Part shown: piece after piece, positions 1 through 11,247 of the stretch | How the letters are laid out: each line of letters starts with the position of its first letter | How positions within the stretch are numbered: the first letter of the stretch is position 1 | DNA from: Oscillospiraceae bacterium | GTDB taxonomy: Bacteria > Bacillota > Clostridia > Oscillospirales > Oscillospiraceae | Assembly (NCBI GenBank): GCA_016292255.1 | Contig: JAEEZZ010000025.1 | Location: 1 to 64,000 of the forward strand | Length of the DNA: 64,000 bases | Direction: 5' to 3' | Position numbers and translations under genes: made by a program | Notes under the pieces: model-generated | The model's database searches: none | What the model was told of the DNA's origin: nothing | Seen by the model: the letters and a program-made list of their open reading frames with translations, nothing else

Positions 1-1
1 A

Positions 2-1603
<1,602 letters not shown>

Positions 1604-1613
1604 GTATATATAC

Positions 1614-1654
1614 CCGCGGGGCAGCCAGTTTTCTGGCTGCCCCGCGGATTTTTT
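1614..1654 (+). terminator. Intrinsic terminator after glpK
   Basis: 15-bp stem CCGCGGGGCAGCCAG-TTTT-CTGGCTGCCCCGCGG followed by ATTTTTT. Confidence 0.9.
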
Positions 1655-1680
1655 GCGGGCTATCCGCCCGCGCTGCGTCG

Positions 1681-3024
1681 CTACATATAGCGATTCTTTA
1701 ACTCCGAGAACGGCGCCAAGTAGGCCCGGTCGAAGCTCTCCAGGCCGGAGAGGTGGACCAGGAGGGCCAGGAGGCCGAAGGTCAGGCCCCAGAGACCGGC
1801 CAGGGCCGCACAGACGGTGAGGGCGAAGCGGCAGAGGCGGATAGCGTCGGCAAAGCTCTTGCCCGGCAGGGCGAAGCCGCAGATCCCTGCCGCAGCCACT
1901 AAGATCAGGGCCGCCGGGGAGATCAGATTGGCCTCCACCGCAGCCGTGCCCACCACCAGGCCGCCGATGATGGACACCGGCTGGGACACGGCCTTGGGGG
2001 CGGAGAGCCCTGCCTCCTGCAGCAGCTCAAAGGCCGCCAGCAGGCCCAGGATCTCCAGCACCGTGGGGAAGGGCACCTTCTGCTTGCTCTCGATGATGGC
2101 CTCCAAAAGGGGCGTGGGCAGCATCTCCTGGTGGTATTCCGCCATAGCCACATAGAGGGCCGGCAGCAGCAGGGCGCAGGCCAGGGCCACCAGCCGCAGC
2201 AGCTTGAGGAAGCGGGCGGAGAGGTAGTCCGTATCCTTATCCTCGGCGGCCTCCAACAGATAGCCCAGATTCACCGGGGCCAGGTAGCCCACGGGGAGGC
2301 CGTCTACAAAGAGGCCCACCCGCCCCGCCAGCAGTCCGGCGGCGAATTTGTCGGTGCGCTCGGTGTATTGCAGCAGGGGGAAGGCTGTGCGCCGCTTCCC
2401 CGGCAGCACGTGCTCCACCGCGGCGGGGGTCAGCAGATCCTCCGTGTCGATGGAGGCCAGACGATGCTGCATCCGCCGCACCGTCTCCGGATCCGTGAGG
2501 CCCTCCAGCCAGAGCAGGCTCACCCCCGTGCGGCTCTCCCGGCCCACGGAGGTCTCCCAGAGCCGGAGCCGGGACGTCCGCAGATGGCGGCGCAGCAGGC
2601 CGGTATTCGTCCGGGCCGTCTCGGTGAAGGCGTCCTTGGGGCCCCGGGTGGTGCTCTCCACCTCCGGCTCCGAGGGGCCCCGCTTCTCCCCGGTCTTCGT
2701 CTCAAAGGCCGCGATCCCGGCCCCCGGCACGATCAGCAGGCAGAAGCCCGTCAGCAGCTTTTCCTCAGCCTCCGCCACATCCTCGCAGACCGCGGCCACA
2801 GCCGTCTGCGCGCCGGCGCTTACAGCCCGCTCCAGCAGGGCCCCCGGCAGGGGCCTGCCGGAGAGCTGCTCCAGGGGGCGGATCACCAGCTCCCCGATCT
2901 CGGAGCCGGACACCAGACCGTCCAGAAAGCAGAGGGTGCAGGCCGTCCCCGCGACGCTGAGCTCCCGGGCCGTGAAATCCGCCGCGTCGGCAAAGCGGGC
3001 GGATAATTCAGAAAAATAGTCCAT
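1681..3024 (-). CDS. Spore germination protein, GerA (GerAA/KA) family
   Basis: GRVGLFVDGLPVGYLAPVN, YVAMAEYHQEMLPTPLL and PFPTVLEILGLLAAFELLQEAGL...VSIIGGLVVGTAAVEA motifs typical of GerA; start MDYFSE at 3024. Confidence 0.9.
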   Translation of the reverse strand: MDYFSELSARFADAADFTARELSVAGTACTLCFLDGLVSGSEIGELVIRPLEQLSGRPLPGALLERAVSAGAQTAVAAVCEDVAEAEEKLLTGFCLLIVPGAGIAAFETKTGEKRGPSEPEVESTTRGPKDAFTETARTNTGLLRRHLRTSRLRLWETSVGRESRTGVSLLWLEGLTDPETVRRMQHRLASIDTEDLLTPAAVEHVLPGKRRTAFPLLQYTERTDKFAAGLLAGRVGLFVDGLPVGYLAPVNLGYLLEAAEDKDTDYLSARFLKLLRLVALACALLLPALYVAMAEYHQEMLPTPLLEAIIESKQKVPFPTVLEILGLLAAFELLQEAGLSAPKAVSQPVSIIGGLVVGTAAVEANLISPAALILVAAAGICGFALPGKSFADAIRLCRFALTVCAALAGLWGLTFGLLALLVHLSGLESFDRAYLAPFSELKNRYM

Positions 3025-3132
3025 TGGGACGCCTCCTTTTGGAAAAGCTTGCCCGATCCGGGAAAAACTATTCCTGCGGCGGAAAAACAGCGGATTTTGT
3101 TGGGTTTTTTCCTGTATTTTTTCAAAAAAGTA

Positions 3133-3161
3133 TTGCATTTCTATATAAGATGTGCTATAAT
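3133..3161 (+). promoter_or_regulatory. Sigma-A type promoter for rimP-nusA operon
   Basis: TTGCAT-17 nt-TATAAT with TG extended -10 (TGTGCTATAAT) and an A-rich element (TTTTTCAAAAAAG) upstream. Confidence 0.75.
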
Positions 3162-3189
3162 TGCACCGTTATTAGGGTAGGAAGTAGTT

Positions 3190-3216
3190 AGAGAGGCCGT
3201 CAAGCCTCTCTTTCTT
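3190..3216 (+). terminator. Leader hairpin / candidate attenuator upstream of rimP
   Basis: AGAGAGGC-CGTCAA-GCCTCTCT then TTCTT, about 30 nt after the -10 and before the first gene. Confidence 0.5.
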
Positions 3217-3289
3217 AATGTAATATCCGATTTTCGATGCGTTTTTGGCCTGCGAAGGCAGGAAAGTCGGTGCCCCGGGGGACTGCGAT

Positions 3290-3312
3290 GGCGCACCGGT
3301 GTGCGCCGCTAC
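3290..3312 (+). repeat. GGCGCACCGGTGTGCGCCGCTAC hairpin repeat (copy 1)
   Basis: Stem GGCGCAC, tetraloop CGGT, stem GTGCGCC, then GCTAC; same string at 20945, 20972 and 55247. Confidence 0.85.
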
Positions 3313-3322
3313 AGGAGGTTCT

Positions 3323-3778
3323 ATGAAAGTTACGGATCGGGTTTGGGGCTTTGCCCAGCCGGTGGTGGAGGCCCACGGCTGCTCCCTGTGGGACGTGGAA
3401 TACGTCCGGGAGGGCGGCGAATGGTTCCTGCGCCTGTATATCGACAAGGACGGCGGCGTAAATATCAACGACTGCGAGGCCATCTCCCGGGACATGGATC
3501 CCATTTTGGATCGGGAGGATCCCATCGAGGGCAGCTACCGCTTTGAGGTCTGCTCCGCCGGGCTTGAACGGCCTCTGAAACGGCCCTCCGACTTCGAGGC
3601 CTTCCTCGGCGCGGACGTGCTGGTGAAGCTCTACCGGCCCGTGAACGGCGTCCGGGAATACCCCTGCGTGCTGCGGGGCTACGACAACGGAGATATCACC
3701 GTGGAATACGGCGGTGAAACATTGACATTTCAGAAATCCCAGGTCGCGCTGGTGCGATTGCGTGTGGATTTTTCGTAA
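3323..3778 (+). CDS. rimP: Ribosome maturation factor RimP
   Basis: WDVEYVREGGEWFLRLYIDKDGGVNINDCEAISR and YRFEVCSAGLERPLK RimP motifs; sits before nusA. Confidence 0.95.
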   Translation: MKVTDRVWGFAQPVVEAHGCSLWDVEYVREGGEWFLRLYIDKDGGVNINDCEAISRDMDPILDREDPIEGSYRFEVCSAGLERPLKRPSDFEAFLGADVLVKLYRPVNGVREYPCVLRGYDNGDITVEYGGETLTFQKSQVALVRLRVDFS

Positions 3779-3796
3779 TTGCAGGAGGTTAGCACA

Positions 3797-4864
3797 ATGA
3801 ATCAGAATACAAGCACGGAAATTTTCGCCGCACTGCGGCAGCTGGAGCGGGATCGGGGCATTCCCGTGGAGTACATGACCGAGCGCATCACCCAGGCGCT
3901 TCTGGCCGCCTACAAAAAGGATCGGGTCGGCTATGTGGACAACGTCTTTGTGGAGCTCACCGAGAAGTCCCTCAAGATGTACGCCCAGAAGGAAGTGGTG
4001 GACGAGGTCCTGACCCCTGCCACCGAGATCCAGCTGGAGGCCGCCCGCCGGATCGAGCCCAACTGTGAGCTGGGCGATCTGGTCAACGAGGAGATCCAGA
4101 CCCAGGCCTTCGGCCGCATCGCCGCCCAGACCGCCAAGCAGGTCATCATCCAGGGCATCCGCGAGGCGGAGCACGGCATGATCTACGACAAGTTCTCCTC
4201 CAAGGAGCATGAGATCCTGACGGCCACCGTCTCCCGGGTGGACAACAACTCCGGCGACATCGCCGTCCGCATCGGCCAGGGCACCGACCGCACCGAGGCC
4301 TGGCTGACCCAGAGCGAGCAGGTACGGGGCGAGCGTTACCACGAGGGCGATCTGATCCGCATCTATGTGGTGGAGGTTCGCCGCAGCACCCGCGGGCCCC
4401 AGATCGTGGTCTCCCGCACCCACCCCGGCTTGGTGAAGCGGCTGTTTGAGCTGAACGTCCCCGAGATCGCCTCCGGCGAGGTGGAGATCAAATCCATCGC
4501 CCGGGAAGCGGGCTCCCGCTCCAAGCTGGCCGTCTACGCCGTGGACGAGAACCTGGATCCCGTGGGCACCTGTGTGGGCCCCCGGGGCACCCGTGTGGCC
4601 GCTGTGGTGGATGAGCTCCACGGCGAGAAGATGGACATCGTGGTCTGGAGCGAGGATCCCGCCAAGTTCGTGGCAGCTGCCCTGGCTCCCGCCGACGTGG
4701 TCAGCGTGACCATGGCCGAGGGCGAGAAGGCCTGCCGGGTCATCGTCCCCGACGATCAGCTCTCCCTTGCCATCGGCAAGGAGGGCCAGAACGCCCGCCT
4801 GGCCGCAAGACTGACGGGATATAAGATCGATATCAAGCCTGAGTCGCAAGCCAACGAAGAATGA
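3797..4864 (+). CDS. nusA: Transcription termination/antitermination factor NusA
   Basis: GPQIVVSRTHPGLVKRLFELNVPEI and IAREAGSRSKLAVYAVDENLDPVGTCVGPRGTRV NusA S1/KH motifs. Confidence 0.97.
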   Translation: MNQNTSTEIFAALRQLERDRGIPVEYMTERITQALLAAYKKDRVGYVDNVFVELTEKSLKMYAQKEVVDEVLTPATEIQLEAARRIEPNCELGDLVNEEIQTQAFGRIAAQTAKQVIIQGIREAEHGMIYDKFSSKEHEILTATVSRVDNNSGDIAVRIGQGTDRTEAWLTQSEQVRGERYHEGDLIRIYVVEVRRSTRGPQIVVSRTHPGLVKRLFELNVPEIASGEVEIKSIAREAGSRSKLAVYAVDENLDPVGTCVGPRGTRVAAVVDELHGEKMDIVVWSEDPAKFVAAALAPADVVSVTMAEGEKACRVIVPDDQLSLAIGKEGQNARLAARLTGYKIDIKPESQANEE

Positions 4865-4965
4865 AAATATGAAACTATGAAAATATGAAAATATTTCGGA
4901 GTTTTTCAAATTGCAATTTGAAAAACGCATTCATAGCCTCATAGTTTCATAGTTTCATAGTTCAG
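4861..4965. repeat. SSR-armed palindromic repeat (copy A)
   Basis: Left arm ATGAAAAT ATGAAACT ATGAAAAT ATGAAAAT; perfect 26-bp palindrome GTTTTTCAAATTGCAATTTGAAAAAC at 4901-4926; right arm is the inverted equivalent (AGCCTCAT AGTTTCAT AGTTTCAT AGTT). Confidence 0.9.
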
Positions 4966-4982
4966 GAAAGGAGGGTTTCCGA

Positions 4983-5264
4983 ATGCCGAAGCACATTCCC
5001 GAGCGCCAATGTCTGGGCTGCCGGGAGATGAAGCCCAAGGCCGAGCTGGTGCGGGTGGTTCGATCCCCGGAGGGGACGGTAAGCCTGGATCTGCGGGGCA
5101 AGGCCCCGGGCCGGGGCGCTTACATCTGCCCCAGCGCGGACTGCCTGAAAAAGGCCCAGCGCTCCAAGGCTCTGAGCCGCAGTCTCGGCGTGGAGATCCC
5201 TCCGGCAATTTTTGAAGCGCTTGCCGCGCAGATGGAGGCAGCAGATGGAACAGACAACGGATAA
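4983..5264 (+). CDS. ylxR: YlxR family RNA-binding protein (RNase P modulator RnpM-like)
   Basis: ERQCLGCREMKPKAELVRVVRSPEG...GRGAYICPSADCLKKA motif; location in nusA-infB operon. Confidence 0.93.
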   Translation: MPKHIPERQCLGCREMKPKAELVRVVRSPEGTVSLDLRGKAPGRGAYICPSADCLKKAQRSKALSRSLGVEIPPAIFEALAAQMEAADGTDNG

Positions 5265-5634
5265 GGCCATCGGCCTGCTGGGGCTTGCCCGCAAGGCCGG
5301 AAAGCTGGAGACCGGAGAGGAGACCGTGGGCTCCCTGCTGCTGCAAAAGCGGGCGCGGCTGACCCTGCTGGCCGCAGACGCCGGAAGCGCCGTGGCCCGC
5401 AAGATGCACGGTCTGGCCGAGGGCACCCGCCAGCGGATCCTGGCGCTGCCCTACGATAAGCTGACCCTGGGTGCAGCCCTGGGAAAGCAAAGCGTCTCCG
5501 TGGCGGCATTTGCAGACGTTTCCATGGCCCTGGCCTTTGTCAAGGCCCTCCCCCCGGGCCTTGCAGCCCCTGAGCTTTTAGAGGATTTAGAGCGCCGCGT
5601 CGCCAGAGTCAAGGCGAAGCGGAAGAAGAATTGA
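5245..5634 (+). CDS. L7Ae-family ribosomal protein-like (YlxQ)
   Basis: [28 protein letters not shown]; location nusA-ylxR-ylxQ-infB. Confidence 0.88.
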   Translation: MEQTTDKAIGLLGLARKAGKLETGEETVGSLLLQKRARLTLLAADAGSAVARKMHGLAEGTRQRILALPYDKLTLGAALGKQSVSVAAFADVSMALAFVKALPPGLAAPELLEDLERRVARVKAKRKKN

Positions 5635-5672
5635 CAGTTGCGTGTTTTGCCGGCTGTCAACTGTCAGTTGTT
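5629..5672. repeat. Short inverted repeat between ylxQ and infB
   Basis: TTGACAGTTG ... CTGTCAACTGTCAGTTG. Confidence 0.6.
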
Positions 5673-5686
5673 TTGGAGGTGGCTAT

Positions 5687-8059
<2,373 letters not shown>

Positions 8060-8060
8060 G

Positions 8061-8103
8061 CGATACGGATATGGGCGGCGTTGTGCCGCCCATATCTGTA
8101 TCG
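8061..8103. repeat. Large hairpin immediately after infB stop (left boundary of 4HB element)
   Basis: CGATACGGATATGGGCGGC-GTTGT-GCCGCCCATATCTGTATCG, 19-bp arms with one mismatch; no T-tract after it. Confidence 0.75.
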
Positions 8104-8190
8104 CATGAAGTATTGCTGACGCGATATGAAGTATGCTCCGCATATGAAGTACGCAGGGCGTATGAAGTATCGCTTCGCAATATGATTTCG
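8104..8190 (+). repeat. Left micro-hairpin array (ATGAAG-[hairpin])n
   Basis: ATGAAGTA(T) at 8105, 8126, 8144, 8162 and degenerate ATGATTTC at 8182 (18-21 nt period); spacers are mini-hairpins, e.g. TATGC-TCC-GCATA and TACGC-AGG-GCGTA. Confidence 0.85.
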
Positions 8191-8207
8191 GCGTGAGAGG
8201 AACGGAA

Positions 8208-8576
8208 ATGAGAGAAGATAAGCTGTCGGTTTTATCCATGCGTTTTTCAGTGGAGATTTTCCGACTGACGCAATGGCTGCAGAGCAGAAAGGAATACATC
8301 GTTTCCAACCAGCTTGGACGCAGTGGGCTTTCCATTGGCGCAAACATTCGGGAAGCGCAATACGCCCACAGCAAGCCGGATTTTATCGCAAAGCTGCAAA
8401 TCGCGTTGAAGGAAGCCAATGAATCCGGGTATTGGCTTGATCTGCTTCATGAGACAAACCTGCTCTCTGACGAAAACTACAAGCATCTTTCCGGCGCCTG
8501 CGGAGAGCTGCGGGCCATCTTGATCCATTCCATCAAAACCGCGAAGGCAAATGTGAATCATAAAGAATCCAGCTAA
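8208..8576 (+). CDS. Four-helix-bundle protein, S23 / 23S-rRNA intervening-sequence protein family
   Basis: SNQLGRSGLSIGANIREAQYAHSKPDFIAKLQIALKEANESGYWLDLLHETNLL matches the family signature (QLxRSGxSIGANxxEAxxAxSxxDFxxKLxIAxKEAxExxYWLxLL). Confidence 0.92.
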   Translation: MREDKLSVLSMRFSVEIFRLTQWLQSRKEYIVSNQLGRSGLSIGANIREAQYAHSKPDFIAKLQIALKEANESGYWLDLLHETNLLSDENYKHLSGACGELRAILIHSIKTAKANVNHKESS

Positions 8577-8587
8577 TTGAACGTCAA

Positions 8588-8665
8588 TGTGCGAAGCATA
8601 CTTCATGTCGAAGACACTTCATATGCGAAGCACACTTCATATCTCCAACGGAGATACTTCATTCC
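8588..8665 (-). repeat. Right micro-hairpin array, inverted relative to the left array
   Basis: On the minus strand ATGAAGTAT-CTCC-GTT-GGAGAT, ATGAAGTGTGC-TTC-GCAT, ATGAAGTGTC-TTC-GACATGAAGTAT. Confidence 0.85.
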
Positions 8666-8687
8666 TGACATAAAAGGAGGCTTTACC

Positions 8688-9176
8688 ATGCCCTCAAATC
8701 GAATTGGCAGAATCAACGAGGAGATCCAGCGGGAGCTGTCTGACCTGCTGCGGACGGTGAAGGATCCCCGGGTGCAGAAGACGATGGTCTCCGTGACCCG
8801 GGTGGACACCACATCCGATCTGCGCTACGCCAAGGTCTTCGTCTCCGTCTATGACAAAGAACAGAGCAAGGAAGTCATGAAGGGGCTCAAGGCCGCGGGC
8901 GGCTACCTGCGCCATGAGCTGGCCAACCGGCTGAGTCTCCGCTACACGCCGGAGCTGGTGTGGACGGAGGATCACTCCATCACCTACGGCGCCCGGATCC
9001 TGGACATCCTCTCCACCCTGGACATCCCCAAGGACGAGGAGGAATCCCCTGTATGGGGCGGCGTCCACGACGCCCCGAGCTTTCCGCAGTCGGAAAGCTC
9101 CGGGATATCAGAACCGTCTGCCCCTGCGGAGAACGACGCGGAAGGGACATCTTTGGAAGGCGAGGAAGAACAGTGA
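8688..9176 (+). CDS. rbfA: 30S ribosome-binding factor RbfA
   Basis: RIGRINEEIQRELSDLLRTVKDPRVQKTMVSVTRVDTTSDLRYAKVFVSV; extended acidic C-terminus. Confidence 0.95.
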   Translation: MPSNRIGRINEEIQRELSDLLRTVKDPRVQKTMVSVTRVDTTSDLRYAKVFVSVYDKEQSKEVMKGLKAAGGYLRHELANRLSLRYTPELVWTEDHSITYGARILDILSTLDIPKDEEESPVWGGVHDAPSFPQSESSGISEPSAPAENDAEGTSLEGEEEQ

Positions 9177-10183
9177 GCGTGCAGTTTTCCCTGGCGGAGG
9201 CCGCCGCGTTCCTGCGGGGCCATGACAACTATCTGATCCTCTCCCACCGTCGCCCGGATGGGGACACGGTGGGCTCCTGTGCTGCCCTCTGCCGGGGGCT
9301 CCGGGCCCTGGGCAAGACGGCCTGGCTCTACCCCAACCCCCAGTTTACGCCCCGATTCGCGCCGTATCTGGACGGCCTTGTAGGGTGGCCTGACCTCAGG
9401 CCGCCGTTCGGTGGGTGTTCAAACGAGGGAGGCGGCGGCCAGGGGTCTGGCCGCCCTACTGCCTGCGTAATCTCCTGCGACGTGGCCTCCCGGGGGCTGC
9501 TGCCCTTCGGGATGGAGGACGCCGCCGTGGAGCTGGCCCTGGATCACCACGGCACCAACGACGGCTTTGCCGCCCGGACCCACAGCGACGAGACCAGAGC
9601 CGCCTGCGGGGAGCTCATTCTGGAGCTGCTGTCCCTGCTGGGCGTCCGGCTGGACAAGGAGATGGGCGAGGCCCTCTACGTGGCCATCTCCACCGACACG
9701 GGCTGCTTCCGCTACACCAACGTCACCGCCGACACCTTCCGCTGCGCCGCCGCCTGCATGGACGCCGGAGCGGAGATCTTCCCCATCAACCGCGTCTTCT
9801 TTGAGGCCAAGCGCCGCCCGCGCCTGGCCCTGGAGGCCTGGCTGGTGGAGCACATGGAATACTTCGCCCAGGGCCGGGTGGCAGTCTCGGCCATTCCCCA
9901 GGCGCTGATGGAACGCCTGCAGCTCACCGAGGACGACATTGACGACATTTCCGGCTTCGGCCGCGCCATCGAAGGCGTGGATGTGGCCGTCATGCTTCGG
10001 GAGGTGGAGGGCGGCAAGGGGAAGATCTCCCTGCGCTGCAGCCCCGCCTTCAACGCCGCCGCGATCTGCGCCAAGCTGGGCGGAGGCGGTCACCCCGGCG
10101 CCGCCGGCGCCTCCGTAGAAGGCGGCATTCCAGCCGCCAGAACGGCCATTCTGAAGGCCATCGGGGAGGAAATAGAGCTGTAA
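9173..10183 (+). CDS. DHH/DHHA1 family phosphoesterase (NrnA-like bifunctional oligoribonuclease)
   Basis: LILSHRRPDGDTVGSCAALCRGLR, ALDHHGTND and LGGGGHPGAAGA motifs; GTG start overlaps rbfA TGA. Confidence 0.93.
   Translation: MSVQFSLAEAAAFLRGHDNYLILSHRRPDGDTVGSCAALCRGLRALGKTAWLYPNPQFTPRFAPYLDGLVGWPDLRPPFGGCSNEGGGGQGSGRPTACVISCDVASRGLLPFGMEDAAVELALDHHGTNDGFAARTHSDETRAACGELILELLSLLGVRLDKEMGEALYVAISTDTGCFRYTNVTADTFRCAAACMDAGAEIFPINRVFFEAKRRPRLALEAWLVEHMEYFAQGRVAVSAIPQALMERLQLTEDDIDDISGFGRAIEGVDVAVMLREVEGGKGKISLRCSPAFNAAAICAKLGGGGHPGAAGASVEGGIPAARTAILKAIGEEIEL
9380..9459. repeat. GTAGGG...CCCTAC inverted repeat inside the DHH phosphoesterase CDS
   Basis: GTAGGGTGGCCTGACCTCAGGCCGCC ... GGCGGCCAGGGGTCTGGCCGCCCTAC, 22/26 complementary terminal arms. 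Confidence 0.8.
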
Positions 10184-10281
10184 ACGAAAAACAAATAACG
10201 AAAAATGAAAAACAATTTGAAATCCGTCGCGAAGCGACACCTCAGTTTTTCGTTCTGCCTTTTTCGTTTTTCGTTTTCCCA
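10184..10281. repeat. SSR-armed inverted repeat with a different core
   Basis: Left arm AACGAAAAACAAATAACGAAAAATGAAAAAC; core AATTTGAAATCCGTCGCGAAGCGACACCTCAG; right arm TTTTTCGTTCTGCCTTTTTCGTTTTTCGTTTTCC. Confidence 0.8.
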
Positions 10282-10308
10282 GCGATTACCCTTGACAAGG
10301 AGAATTCC

Positions 10309-11196
10309 ATGCCGAACGGAATACTGATCGTAGACAAGCCCGCGGGCTGGACGTCTCAGGACGTGGCGGCCAAGCTGCGGGGGGTCTATCATGAAAAACG
10401 GGTGGGCCACGGGGGCACCCTGGATCCCATGGCCACCGGGGTGCTGCCCATCTTCCTGGGCCGGGCCACCCGGGCCGTGCCCTTCTTCGAGCACGCCGAC
10501 AAGGTCTATGAGGCCGTGCTGCAGCTGGGCCTGGTCACCGACACCCAGGACAGCACCGGCCGGGTGCTGGAGGAGCATCCGGTTGACATAACGCAAGATC
10601 AGCTGGAGGCCGTCCTGCCCCGCTTCCGGGGGGAGATCCGGCAGATCCCGCCCATGTACTCCGCCGTGAAGGTAAACGGGCAGAAGCTCTACGCCCTGGC
10701 CCGGAAGGGCCAGGAGGTGGAACGGGAGCCGCGGGAGGTTCATATTTTTGAGTTGACGCTCCTTGATCGGGATAACGCTCAATTCTCAATTCTCAATTCT
10801 CAATTCGCCCTGCGCGTCCACTGCTCCAAGGGTACCTACGTTCGCACCCTGTGCCACGACATCGGCGCGGCCCTGGGCTGCGGGGGCTGCATGGCGGCCC
10901 TGCGGCGGACCCGGGCGGGGCGCTACGGCATCCGGCAGGCCCACCCCCTGGACGAGATCCTGGCGGATCCGGACCCGGAACGCTTCCTGCTGCCCATTGA
11001 CAGTCTCTTTGCCGACCGGCCCCGCTGCACCATCAACGAGGCGGGGGAGAAAAAGCTCCGCAACGGCGCCAGCCTCCGCACCGGCAAGCTGGCCGACGGG
11101 GAATACCGGGTCTACGGCCCCGGTGGGGACTTCCTGGCCCTCTGCGCCGTAAGCCGGGGAGAGCTCAGCACGATCAAGAGCTTTTTTGAGGTTTGA
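10309..11196 (+). CDS. truB: tRNA pseudouridine(55) synthase TruB
   Basis: GILIVDKPAGWTSQDVAAKLRG, VGHGGTLDPMATGVLPIFLGRATR and CSKGTYVRTLCHDIG motifs. Confidence 0.97.
   Translation: MPNGILIVDKPAGWTSQDVAAKLRGVYHEKRVGHGGTLDPMATGVLPIFLGRATRAVPFFEHADKVYEAVLQLGLVTDTQDSTGRVLEEHPVDITQDQLEAVLPRFRGEIRQIPPMYSAVKVNGQKLYALARKGQEVEREPREVHIFELTLLDRDNAQFSILNSQFALRVHCSKGTYVRTLCHDIGAALGCGGCMAALRRTRAGRYGIRQAHPLDEILADPDPERFLLPIDSLFADRPRCTINEAGEKKLRNGASLRTGKLADGEYRVYGPGGDFLALCAVSRGELSTIKSFFEV
10779..10806. repeat. TCAATTC heptamer array embedded in truB
   Basis: TCAATTC TCAATTC TCAATTC TCAATTC, translated in frame as AQFSILNSQF. Confidence 0.8.
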
Positions 11197-11247
11197 ACGA
11201 AAGGCAGGCAGATTGCCTGCGCTACACTTACGCATTGAGGACGAGTT

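Noticed and set aside
8208-8576. Diversity-generating retroelement (4HB protein as Avd)
   Set aside because: No reverse transcriptase, no template/variable repeat pair and no C-type lectin target seen in the window; only the fold is shared.
8104-8665. CRISPR array interpretation of the ATGAAGTAT repeats
   Set aside because: Repeats are ~9 nt with ~10-nt self-complementary spacers, in inverted orientation around an ORF; no cas genes. Not a CRISPR architecture.
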